Below are positions 10,690-20,998 of a DNA stretch of 39,798 nucleotides, piece after piece. The notes under the pieces are model-generated. The model was not told the DNA's origin. It ran no database searches and saw nothing but the letters and a program-made list of their open reading frames with translations. The stretch spans positions 332,665 through 372,462 of the forward strand of contig MNCI01003750.1 in assembly GCA_015680685.1 (NCBI GenBank), given 5' to 3'. The stretch comes from Gnetum montanum. Taxonomy: Eukaryota; Streptophyta; Gnetopsida; Gnetales; Gnetaceae. Position 1 is the first letter of the stretch, and every line of letters starts with the position of its first letter. The translations under genes were made by a program, and so were the position numbers.

Positions 10690-11790
10690 TTTATTGCAAG
10701 GCTTTGATAAGGTCATGATGGATCTTGAACACTTTATCAAAAAAATGACCTAAAATTGACACCTTGATGTGAAAGAAATATGGCAAAGTTGTTGCCTAAA
10801 TATTATATTTAAGTCTGAGCATTAAAGAAAGGATAATTTGGATAGATATGCTCTTCATCTTTCACTACTTAATGTAAACAAAATTTGCAAATACATTGTT
10901 CTCTTTGAAGATTAATCCATCTACATGTTTTAATTAATAGAGAATGACATCCCACACAAGCACATGTGATAAACACCTTACTTTGTAGGTATTTTTGTTA
11001 AGGATACTTTAATTTGCTACAAATAAAATTGTGTTTTTTCCGTGTGGTTGTTCCCACATGTACTTCAATACCTTCTATCTTATCCTTGTTTTCAAATCCT
11101 TAAAGCTAAAATTTAAATCTTGATCTTTAATATTTCATTTTTGAAGCCATTTTTTCCAATCATTGAACCATCTTTTTTCCTCGAGAACCTTATAAACTTA
11201 TGTGGATAGGAGGCCACTAGGCCTAGCAAGCATATTTTTATAAAATTGTAGAAATTTTTGTAGAGCTTCAATTTTATAGGTAGCATATTTGCTTCTACTA
11301 AGAAAATATCATATGGAGCTTGATCTTTTACTTGAAGTTCCTTCAATGAAAATTATTTATGGACATAATTTAAATGTTTCCATTGTGCTACACATAAATT
11401 GGATTCCCAAGTTTCAAACAAGCTCACTATATACTTGTGAACATCCCATTCCCAAATCTGTTCTTGTGCACATTTACTACGAATTGAATATAAAGTATGC
11501 ATACTATTTGAAACCTTTGAGCAATATAATCTTGTCAAGAATATCTATTTGAAACTATGATGCCTAAATAATTATATGAGGAGATAATTTCAATTTTCTC
11601 TAACCCAATATAAAAATCATCTGCAAAAGATCTTGTACCACACCATTTTTGTTTTGCTAACATGGAATTTTATCCCAAATCTAGTACAAAAATAATCTAA
11701 AATTTGAAACATAAACTTCATTTGAACCTTATTTTTTGCTGTAAGAGCTACATAATCACGAAACATTGAAATTAAAATGCAAGTGGTTTT
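10690..11790 (-). pseudogene. Relic of a second, non-L1-like non-LTR reverse transcriptase (C-terminal part)
   Basis: Minus-strand reading from 11790 downwards gives FRDYVALTA where a FADD..L motif would sit, then LDYFCTRFGIKFHVSKTKMV (the usual F...GL.VN..KTK.M segment), then EIISSYNYLGIIVS, then KELQVKDQAPYDIFLVEANM with LPIKLK, and finally HSLLIKTCRWINLQREQCIC and VVKDEEHIYPNYPFF, the Cys/His-containing tail of such RTs. Frames change several times and stops are frequent. It is clearly different from the L1 ORF2 next to it, and is much older. Recognition is by order of degraded motifs, without alignment. Confidence 0.55.
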
Positions 11791-12383
11791 GCTAGTTAGT
11801 TTATTGTTTTACAAGTGAGAAGCAGCAAGTGTCCCCTATGCCCAACTATATGAATCATGAGTGTGTACACATGATCCAATCAAACTTAGTGGGACCTTCA
11901 AGACTATCAGTATCCTATTTAATTGGGCATTAGGTTGTCGGTCATTGTCTTCCCAATCATCACTTGTGTTAACTTAATTGATATCATTAAGTGCAATTAA
12001 GGCATGAGATGTTTGCATTATTATTATTATTATTATTATTTATCGTTAAAATATTAAAATGATAGAGTATTTGAGATATTAGAATATTAAAATATTAACT
12101 AACTATGGGCTTAAAGGTAATCTAAACTAACCTAAGTGTAAAGCATCTATTCCAACTTTTCACATCCATCCTAAACATATATTAACATTATTGGATTACC
12201 AAGTACTTATTACTGGGCAAACTGAGTATTCACTACTAGGATTATCAAACATTACTATATCATGCTTGAAGTGGTCATACTTATGCTATTACAGAATCAA
12301 ATATTAATTAGCTAAATGGTGGAAAGTAAAGTGCTTCAAGAGTAAAGTGTTGACAAAAATAAACTAAGTGTTAGTCTAAGTAT
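11791..12383. other. Unassigned AT-rich sequence
   Basis: No coding signal. It contains a short (ATT)n run near 12017-12041. It may hold the pre-insertion flank of the LTR that follows. Confidence 0.35.
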
Positions 12384-12709
12384 TGTAATGGAAGGAATCC
12401 ATATCGATTTTATTGACATAATACAAAAGTGTCTAGGTACAACATGCATTCGAATAAAAATTTGTTTAATCAATTCAATCTATGTTGTCGGAACTCAAAG
12501 GAAAATTTGGCTAAGTCCTACTAGAACAAACTACAAGAGCTTCATTGCAAAAATGACCAAAGTTACCATCAATGTAGATGGTGCATGCATTTATATAGGC
12601 TTAGGGTAGAACAGTGTCGATGCATATGCATCAACATATCAAAGCATACATTGATGGAAATGCATCAAAGCATGTCCATCAACATAGTTGACTTAATGAT
12701 GCTTCATCA
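12384..12709 (-). mobile_element. Probable LTR of an older minus-strand retrotransposon
   Basis: On the minus strand the sequence starts TGATGAAGCATC immediately after a polypurine tract (ATTGTGGGGGTA, plus 12710-12721). It has a TATA box (CCTATATAAATGC, about 12601-12589), an AATAAA near 12417-12411, and can end ...CCTTCCATTACA at 12384. That gives a compact 326-bp LTR, TG...CA bounded. The start and polypurine tract are convincing; the end is a guess. No partner LTR was found in the window. It lies about 260 bp downstream of the coiled-coil gene relic on the same strand, so the two probably belong to one element. Confidence 0.45.
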
Positions 12710-12964
12710 TACCCCCACAATTGATTGAAAACTTGTCCTTGAGGGAACAAGAGTGGGACCTAGTTGTTTACAAAATTTAAGAAATATGGGACCAACTACT
12801 AACTGACTAACAATAAATAACTATGAGTGCCACATTATAAAATAATCGAGTGTTTACAATGAGGTAATCAAAATTGAACACAATACAAAGTGGCAGTGGT
12901 TCACTACACACAATTGGCTAGGAAGTAGTTGTCACATCATGCTTGGAGATGGAGGCTACTATGG

Positions 12965-14518
12965 TTCATGTGATCATTCATCATGTTCTAGGCTAGTTGA
13001 TGGTTTTGGTTGCCCTACTACTGCATCTAAAAACTTGAATGCATCCAACAATGCCTTCATCTTCTTCTCTTTACTTTGCAAGTTGTTCATGGTTCAGGGA
13101 GCATCACCTAGACTAGCTAGTGTTTGTATATTCCACAAACAAGACAATGTTAAAAACATTTCTTTTATATTTACAAACTAGACTACAAATTATTTATGTT
13201 CAATGTTAAATGTGTGGATAAGGTTCTACAGTTCTTAGTGGTCACTCATTCTTCTAGTTAGGTTCTCAACAACTAATCATTAATCCTCATACTTAGTTTT
13301 CAAAACCTCAATCTCCATTGTAGCTATCTCTAGCTTCTGCTTTGTCTCCTCATGGAGCTTAAACTTTGCCTCATAAAGCAGGTAGGAGCTAGCCACTAAC
13401 TTTTCTAATTTTAACCTGGACCTTCTTATAGTTAGCATTACCAAATTTGCATATTAGATGTTGGCTAACTTTATATATTTCGTGATCTTCTTAATTTGCA
13501 ACTCATTTAGGAAAATTTTAGGTTGATTGTACATGTTAAGTCCATTAAAGATGAGCTGCCATGCATCATCTCTTTGTTGGAGTTACTAGAGGGCTTCGTG
13601 CACCTTTACTTTTGCCAAATTGATCTCATTTTCATTTATCTCTTTAAGCATTCCAACTTGGTTCCTATAATGATTCTTCATCTTTTCATATTTAAGAGCT
13701 TCATTTGTTCATATGGTGATCTCAATGGAAATCTTTTGGTAAATGGCTTGAACTTTCTTCATTGAGAGATTTCTATTTTTTGTAGTTAATCTCCTAACAT
13801 ATTAGTTTACCTTGGCAAAATGTTCTTAATATTGGTGATATTTTAATAGTTGCTCTTTTGCTCTTTAGCCTTCTACAGGTGCCTATTTTTCTTGGTTCTC
13901 CCTGTGCATGTCTCAAATGTCACAACTTATGATACATTTAAGATAATCATCTCCTTGGCATTGTTGGCCTCCTTGAGTCTTTATTGAAGATATTAGAAAG
14001 CTTCAACTCTAGTAAGTCCTAATCAGAGAATGGTGGGGTATGATAAGTGTGTTTTCAATTCTGCAACCTTAGCTACTAACTATTGATTGCTATTAGTAGC
14101 TTCCTCAAGTTGCACTTGTTCAATTAGGAGTTTGCCCCTTATCTCGAGCTACTGTGACTAGGTTACTAAAATATCTTTCAAAATGTCAAAGATCTTTGAA
14201 ATCAATTTCTTAGCTCAAACCAGTTACTTTAACACTTCCTCATGTTGCACTGCACTCATTCCCTTTCTCCCTTGCTTCTACAAATATTTGAATATCTACA
14301 TTATACTAATATCTAAAATTGAGGCTACGGGAGCACTTAGGTTTCTTCAATTCTATTTCTCATAACCTCTATTGTTGTTTCTTGGCTCTTGTGTGGTATA
14401 AATAGGATTGTTTTACCTTCATCTTCTTCTAACATTACAAAGAAAGCTACAGTATTCCTAGAGATTTCAACAAGTGGTTCTCTTAGGACAAATACTATGA
14501 CTTCTCTTGTGTTGGGAT
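12965..14518 (-). pseudogene. Coiled-coil gene relic, C-terminal part (3' half, split by the Tat element)
   Basis: Minus-strand reading shows long charged helical segments: LEKLVASSYLLYEAKFKLHE, ETKQKLEIATMEIEVLKTKY, NEALKYEKMKNHYRNQVGML. It ends near 12965 with KKMKALLDAFKFLDAVVGQP and a stop. Many stops and shifts interrupt it. At 14518 the frame is cut by the Tat insertion and resumes at 32753; the codons on both sides stay in one frame if one copy of the GGGAT duplication is dropped. The family is not named with certainty: the other half has a GLP motif seen in plant-mobile-domain-like or putative plant transposon proteins. Confidence 0.5.
14514..14518. repeat. Target-site duplication GGGAT, left copy
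   Basis: GGGAT directly before the TGAAACACC start of the 5' LTR; identical to 32748-32752. Confidence 0.9.
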
Positions 14519-16228
14519 TGAAACACCACTAATTTCGGCCCAACACTTCCCAGCATTCGGGAGGCAAAACTTGACTAAGGCATGGAACTCATGCCTAGCT
14601 TGTTCAAGCTAGCTTGCTCATGCTATCAAGGTAGCTTACCCTCAGTGTAAGCAACTTCAAATAGCATCAAAATCACGTTCAAGTATAGGGCACGCTGTGG
14701 GCACGTTGTGGTCACACTGCATCGTGAGTCCAGCATGACCAACTTTCACAGCCTCCAAACTGAGTCGAAATGACTTGGTTTCGAACATCTAGGCCATCCT
14801 TGGGCTCAGCATTGAAAATCTCCAATTCCAACCTCCAGAAAATTCTAGTTTCAAAGTTCAAAAATTGTAGTTTTTGTAGGTCACGTTGTGGTCATGCTGC
14901 AACCTGAGTCTAGCGTGACCTACCCGAAAGTGCCTCCAAACAAGTCCCATTCAAGCCCATTTTTCAACTGGCAGATCACCCTCAAGGTCATAAGGCAGGC
15001 AGTAGTTGCACTCAAAAACCCAGGCTTCAGAACTCAAAAATTGATGTCAAAAAATGTCTTTTGCCTCACTCATGCTGAAGGTCACGCTGGGCATGAGTGT
15101 AGCGTGAGTGCAGCATATGCACGCTGCAGAACTCATGTTGCACATGCATGCTAGGACACATGCTGGGCGTGAGTGCAGCGTGAGCATGCTAAAGCTCAAA
15201 TCAAGACACGCCAGGAACAAGTCAACTCACGTTGGGAGACCTACACAGGCAGAGATACCTCAAACAGCCATGGACTCGACACCCCACAACAATCAATTTA
15301 GAGATCCAGAAGTTTCAAGTGAGCCAGAGTCAATTTATCTTGTTGTACATTAACATTTCATTGTAAATTTTCATCATTTGTGACCTTGATAGGCTCTTAC
15401 ACTTCGAATTGCATGTGCTTCCATGAGCGTAAGCCAGCTTGGGCAAGTTGTCACGCGTTGTAAGCCAACTTGGGCAAGTTGTCACACTTTGTAAGATACA
15501 ATGCACCTGGTCCAGAACATAGCTTGCCCACACACGTCCAACTCACATACAACTGTCCATTGGACACGTGTCACTAGATCCACTTTCCTCTCATCTCCCA
15601 ACTGTTGATTCCATTCTCAAATTCTGCACCTGAGCCCGGCCCAGCCCTATAAATACCCTGTCAATTCACATAAATAGGGTTGGCAATTTTTAAGTTAAAT
15701 GGCTTAGGAAACTCAGACCAGTGATCCTTGGATGCTCAGCACACTCTGACTCATAGCATCCAAGCACTTCTGAAACACATCACATCACATCACGTCACAT
15801 CACCCCGGGGCTTGGCGCTTGACCTGCCACCTACATGTGCAGCTACGCTTTGACTAGTGCACATATTTTCTAAGCAATACAATGCAGTTCATTTTGCCAA
15901 CCATTTATTCTATTTACTCTGTGCTTTACATTCAGTTTACATTTGGATTATGTTTTATTCACAATACATTTTTCTGCATACATTTTCCGTTTACATTTCA
16001 TGTGCATTGTTTGCATTTTAAAACATCAGTTATGATAACCCCAGTGCAAGCCATAGTTTATGCTCAGGGAAGTCCTTGGTTGATTTGTGTGTAGACCATC
16101 CAAGGCACTTTGCCTTCGTTCCTTTTCCAGCTTGCCCTCAAGCAAAGGCAGGATTAGTTGTGCTTGTCTGATGATCTTTCAGTGTCTGTTTACCTTCCAG
16201 ACTTACACCGACGATTTAGGTCAGTACA
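14519..16228 (+). repeat. 5' LTR of the Tat-type element
   Basis: Begins TGAAACACCACTAATTTCGG and ends ATTTAGGTCAGTACA. TATA box TATAAATA at 15648-15655, so U3 is about 1.15 kb. The U3 holds many CACGCTG/CATGCTG/AGCGTGA words (15080-15200 is dense), and a 31-bp tandem pair GTAAGCCA(G/A)CTTGGGCAAG at 15429 and 15460. A (CACAT)n-like run lies near 15778. The polyadenylation signal position reads AATACA here but AATAAA in the 3' LTR. Confidence 0.95.
15648..15655 (+). promoter_or_regulatory. TATA box of the 5' LTR
   Basis: TATAAATA preceded by GCCCAGCCC and followed by CCCTGTCAATTC; conserved in the 3' LTR at 32167-32174. It would start the genomic RNA about 30 bp downstream. Confidence 0.8.
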
Positions 16229-16234
16229 GTAAAT

Positions 16235-16253
16235 TGGCACTAGAAGAAGGGCC
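16235..16253 (+). other. Putative tRNA primer-binding site
   Basis: TGGCACTAGAAGAAGGGCC begins six bases after the LTR end. The TGG start matches the CCA end of a tRNA. I do not assign the tRNA. Confidence 0.6.
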
Positions 16254-16402
16254 GACTTGTCAGTTGTCTATTAAAACGTTGATCCCGCTACCTGTCCAAA
16301 CGCGGCACAGACAAAGTGCTGAAGCTAAAGCCCAGATTTTCCAGTTAGCTTACATACAGTGGCTTGACTTACCCCCATCCAATCTATTGTCCATCTTGAT
16401 AC

Positions 16403-16545
16403 CTCACGCTACAGTTTGGTCACGCTGTTGGTCACGCTGCAGTTTGGTCACACTGTTGGTCATGCTGGTCACGCTGCAGTTTGGTCACGCTAGTCATGCT
16501 GTAGTTTGGTCGTGTTATTGGTCACGCTGTTGGTCACGCTGTTGC
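16403..16545 (+). repeat. Leader array of GTCACGCTG-type words
   Basis: About eleven units of GGTCACGCTG or its one-base variants, alternately spaced by TTG or CAGTTT, within about 140 bp just downstream of the primer site. The variants are mostly C/T changes (CACACTG, CATGCTG, CGTGTTA). The same words recur in the U3 of both LTRs and in the intron at 24.6-25.3 kb. Open frames across it are repeat-driven. Confidence 0.85.
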
Positions 16546-16772
16546 TCATATTCAACATTGTCTAGCCCGGTTTGCTCACGTTCACTATGGAATCCTCCCA
16601 AAGTAACCCAGCAACACTGCCGATCTCAACCTTTGGGGTTGAAACCTCAAACCTTGTGACTGCCACGGAATCCATAACTATTATTGAATAGATAAATCCC
16701 CAAGGCCCTACATGCCAGTCACTCAGGCTACAGGGAAAAGGCCCTACTTATGCGACTCTTACACCCAAATAG

Positions 16773-17276
16773 TATAACTTCATCTATGTTAAGATCCAAG
16801 CCAACCTACCTATCAACTGTATAGAGAGGGAAGTGAAGCAAGAATATGAATTTATCCACAAAGGAGGACATGAGTTCATTCCTTTAGCATTTGACATAAT
16901 CCCGCTAACTGAAAACCATCATAAACTCATATCCCAACCTCTTATGGTAAGAAGTCAAGCCTTACAGCTACCTCCAATAGAGCCTCAAGATGAGGAAGAT
17001 GACTTTGCAGCCCAATTTGAACATGGAGATTTCTACCACACCGTTAGTCCCCATGCTTATACAAACCCATTATTCCACCCTTTTCTGGAAGAAACTGTGC
17101 TTCCTCCTTCGTTTGCAAACACTCGAGCACTAGTCTCTCGACAAGAGGTACCCGCTTCCATTCCTATCTTCTCCATGCTCAATAATATTTACTCTGATGC
17201 ATCCACTTCCATCATACCCCCGCAAGTACAGTCCCAAAAACTCCCTCCCCAAACTAACACATGGTTAATCTTTTGA
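16773..17276 (+). CDS. Unrecognised ORF upstream of gag (gag N-terminal or Ogre-like ORF1)
   Basis: An open frame of 167 codons after a TAG at 16770-16772; the first ATG is at 16833. The translation includes NFIYVKIQANLPINCIEREV, GGHEFIPLAFDIIPLTE and an acidic stretch PPIEPQDEEDDFAAQFEHGD, followed by a Pro/Ser-rich tail. I recognise no domain. Ogre elements carry an ORF of unknown function before gag, so position suggests either that ORF or the gag N-terminus. A second frame (17261-17548, MVNLLTSSNWDAIVHTSFHI) overlaps its end and may be its continuation after a frameshift. The low-complexity and Pro-rich make-up fits a gag-leading segment. Confidence 0.45.
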   Translation, partial: YNFIYVKIQANLPINCIEREVKQEYEFIHKGGHEFIPLAFDIIPLTENHHKLISQPLMVRSQALQLPPIEPQDEEDDFAAQFEHGDFYHTVSPHAYTNPLFHPFLEETVLPPSFANTRALVSRQEVPASIPIFSMLNNIYSDASTSIIPPQVQSQKLPPQTNTWLIF

Positions 17277-17585
17277 CCTCAAGTAATTGGGATGCCATTG
17301 TTCATACCAGCTTCCACATCCACCCATTACATACCTTAGGTGCAGATCCATGGAGCACCATCGATTACTCCAACCCAACACATTTAGGGTGTTACTTCAC
17401 AACCTGTGGCTGGGCAGTGGGTTCTACTGGCTATAGTCTCAGTCCCAAATACTATCCCACTACAACAAACGTCAGCCCAACAACCTCTCTTTCCATAAAC
17501 AATGCAACAATCAAACCATTATCAGCCACAATCTGCTCAATCCACTAGTCTGCCTACTGCCCAAGAATGAGTAGACACACAAAGA

Positions 17586-18614
17586 ATGATGCACTCGTTG
17601 GCAGAAGAATTAAAACGCCTTAAAACTATGAACACTGAGGAAGTCAAGGTACTAGATTTCTATCAAGATGACCCAATTGACCCCTCAGTTCCATCCTTAA
17701 CCTTGCCAAAGGGAGTCTCGTTACCCCAGCTGACCAAGTACAATGGAGAGGGAGAGCCAAATGCCCACCTAGTGACATTTCGAACAAAAAGTCTTTTGCT
17801 TCAGGCATGGCCCTATGTAATTTTGCGTGTGTTTACTATGTCCTTAACTGGAAAAGCCTTAGACTGGTACCAAGCTTTATCCCGTAGCTCCATATCTTCT
17901 CTGGAGGATTTTTTGCACCAGTTTTTCACCCGTTTCAAGTACAATCTGAAACCTGAAGCCACGTTAGATAGCTTGATTCAAGTTAATCAAGCACCATTAG
18001 AGCTAGCACAAAAATTTATCCAAAGATGGAGTGCAGCCTTAAATGAACTTCACGAACCCATCCTTGAAACATATCTACTTACCATCCTTAAGGCAACTGT
18101 GAATGAATTTATTAAGTCAAAGCTTTACTATCTGAAAGCCCACACATTGAGCCAAGCATTTGTGCAAATCAAAGATATAGAAGAAGCGGCAAAAATAGGT
18201 AATGACCTAGCCTACTCAACCTTTAGGAGCCAACATATGAGGAAAGATAAATCCAAAACCATGGTAGCAGTAGTGGTCGAAACAGCCCAACCTAGTCATC
18301 CAGGACAAAAAGGAAAACAACCAGCTGTCCCAAACAACTATGAAAGAACCAGACCCACTCCTACACCCGAAAATTCCTCAAATAGAAATAACAACACAGG
18401 TCATGCCCATACATTCAAAAGAAAAGACCCCACCCAATACACACCATTTCCCATGAAGCCTTCACAAATGCTTGATCAACTTCTAAAGGCTAGGCTAATT
18501 CAACACAAACAAATGTCTCCTACGGCCTCCCAAAGACATGATCGATTTTGTGAGTTGGCCAAAAATCCATCCTTAGCAACAGCCAATGAACCCCCCCATT
18601 CCAAAAGGCTTTAG
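17586..18614 (+). pseudogene. Tat-type gag, frameshifted near its C-terminus
   Basis: Gag forms the element's particle and binds its RNA. The 342-codon frame holds the retrotransposon gag domain (about residues 70-170): MSLTGKALDWYQALSRSSIS, SLEDFLHQFFTRFKYNLKPE, LAQKFIQRWSAALNELHEPI. Later comes the Tat-typical QYTPFPMKPSQMLDQLLKAR. A C7 run at about 18592 causes a frameshift. The following frame then gives FCEYHQWCGHGTDYCF, the Cys/His segment that ends this gag, broken by TAA at 18691-18693 (a CAA-to-TAA change in KQDIQRMID). After about 18760 there is no recognisable gag. Confidence 0.85.
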
Positions 18615-19112
18615 GTTGGATAGGTTTTGTGAATATCACCAATGGTGTGGTCATGGGACTGATTACTGCTTTACGTTGAAACAGGATATATAACGCATGA
18701 TTGATAGGGGTGAAGTAGTATTCGATGAGGAAAACCCAGTAGACCCCAAAACCAATCCATGGGGGTCTACAAGGATCCTCTCAATACCAATGATGCACCA
18801 TATGTGATTAATACTATCCATGTGGAAGATAGACAAGACGTTTCGTGAAAACCTTTTGTGATTCGCAGGCCTTCAGAAAACACACCTACACCAACATATC
18901 CTCAAATCTCTTTCATCATGTGCACATCCCCCACACTGCCAAAACCATTCGTTATCCGTGTACCTCCTTCTGTTGCAGCCACAACCACACCATCTAAAAA
19001 CTAACCCAGTCCCTTTGTGATCTGGATGCCAAAATGCCTTGATACACAACCCACCTCCATTCCCTTGCGACCTCTATGAGAAAATATTGTTGATAGAGTA
19101 ATAAGAGAGCGC

Positions 19113-20074
19113 TTGGAAAGAGAAAACCATCAACAAAAATTGGGACCACCAAAGCCAACACTGATAAGCACTGTTCCCATGGGTCCGTCCATTAATGAGC
19201 CTAGTACAAATTATCAAAATGAGGATAATATCGCAAGTCATGTCCCACACCCAGCATCCTCAGCTACTAACGTAAAAACCCCTCCACAAGAGATGCGAAT
19301 GCTGGGTCAAATGGACCAAATCTCTACAGACAAGGATGCCCCAAATGGTAAAGACCTAGCAAATGCATTAACCCAGGTCACACAAGCTTTGAAACAAAAA
19401 ATTACTTCTTTAAGCTTGTATGATCTAGTAATGACTTCACCAGTACATCGAGAAGCTCTCATGCGTATGTTAACTTTGGTCCCTGTTAGTGAGGACCTTC
19501 CTACAAATGAACCATCCATTCATGCAGTATTGTCCGCACAACCTCAGGAATCAAAGACTACATCCCTAGATTTTTGCGCTAAGGACATTAAGCTAGATGA
19601 GAAAATAGGAAAAGTTACTACAACCCCTATGTTCATAACGATATAGGTTAATCATTTCAAGATATGTAGGGTGCATGTCAATGATGGTGTGGTGACCAAT
19701 GTAATACCTTTTCTCGTCATCGAAAAACTAGGACTTACTGAACAAATACAACCCACGAAAACTTCTTTCCTAAAATCCTTCAGTGGTTCCCGTGTTGGAG
19801 TGAAAGGTATGATTACTTTAGATTTCATAGCGTGGACCAATTCCCCACATCAGCTGAATTCATAGTGGTTGACGAAATGCCAAGGTTTAATCTAATCTTA
19901 GGACGTCCCTGGATAGCTCAACTTAAAGCTGTATCCTCACCAATCCATCAAGAGATCCACCTACCTTACAAGGGTGGTGAGATCATCATATACGGAGACA
20001 CAATAGTACCACCTACTTCCTCACATCCTAAAGTAGGTCAAGAGTTAGAAATTGAATTCGTTGAGCCTAAGTAA
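19113..20074 (+). pseudogene. Gag-pol linker and aspartic protease, broken
   Basis: The linker (19113-19646) is unrecognised but ends in the KPTSL-like TTSLDFCAKDIKLDEKIGKV. After a TAG at 19644-19646 the same frame continues as VNHFKICRVHVNDGVVTNVI, the position of the retropepsin active-site loop. The family has D-(S/G)-G there; here it reads NDGV, so the active site looks altered. FLVIEKLGLTEQIQPTKTS follows. Near 19840 the frame shifts, and the second protease signature FNLILGRPWIAQLKAVSS is read at about 19883-19936. The frame closes at 20072-20074. The protease would cleave the gag-pol polyprotein, but with a stop, a frameshift and a changed loop it is inactive here. Confidence 0.75.
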
Positions 20075-20320
20075 GGAACCATGAGCATACTTCAAAACAT
20101 AAATCCAATGTTAACTCCCAATCCTACTGAAACTGAGGAAACACCAAAAAATACAAATATAAGCGCCATCCCTACTGATGTCTCTTGGTCAGAATTACCT
20201 TTGATATTATTGATGAAGGGGAAGGTGAGTATAAGATCTTACCCACATGCCCAACCCCACATGTTAAGCTACAAAGGATCAAGAAGCAACTCAACAAACA
20301 GAATTAACTAACAAATTTTC

Positions 20321-20449
20321 GAAATGATGTTAAACTACAAATGTTTGAAATGAGGTTAAACTACAAATGTTCGAAATGATGTTAAACTACCGATCGTCCA
20401 GTATGACGTTAAACTACCAACAAATGTCCGCAATGACATTAAATTAGCC
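20321..20449 (+). repeat. Five copies of a TGA(T/G/C)(G/A)TTAAA(C/T)TA motif
   Basis: GAAATGATGTTAAACTAC at 20321 and 20373, GAAATGAGGTTAAACTAC at 20347, GTATGACGTTAAACTACC at 20401, and GCAATGACATTAAATTAGCC at 20430. Looser copies follow up to about 20620. Related words occur near 26255 and throughout 29464-29825. Confidence 0.8.
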
Positions 20450-20998
20450 ACGGTCAGAAATGGTTAGTTCTGTTTAAAATTTTTTTAAAATGTTACTACC
20501 TTTGGCCAACCATGGCATAAAACTAGTAATTCTTCTTTCTTTAACAATAGATGCAACAGTCCATCATGACTTTAAATTGATGTACCTAGCCCGGAATGGC
20601 TTTAAACTAGAGCCAACAAGTTACAGATTCACGAACTCCCGTCATTTTACATAGAATTTTCATTTACAAGTTACAAGTTATAGTTTAGATTCATGCATAG
20701 TCATTGCCTTATTTTTCAAATATTTACCTTACATTTCGCTTTACATTTTAGAAATTTATGNAAGCCTAACTAACACAAAGCTCATGGATGGGGCTGAACC
20801 CCAAGATCCTCTTCATCATCCGCTCTTGCTCCACTTCCATCATTAATGTGTTCGTACAAACAGTAAACAAAAAACAAAACAAAATAGGGTAGTAAAGCAA
20901 ATCATAAACACAAAAATAAAAAAGAAGAAGAAAAAAGTAACACTAACAATGAAAACAATAAAATCATACAAAAATAAATGCCACAGTAAAACACTCAC

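Noticed and set aside
16087-16659. Open frame of 190 codons in the Tat leader
   Set aside because: It overlaps the LTR end and the primer site, and its middle is a translation of the GTCACGCTG array (repeated WSRC/VTL words), so it is repeat-driven.
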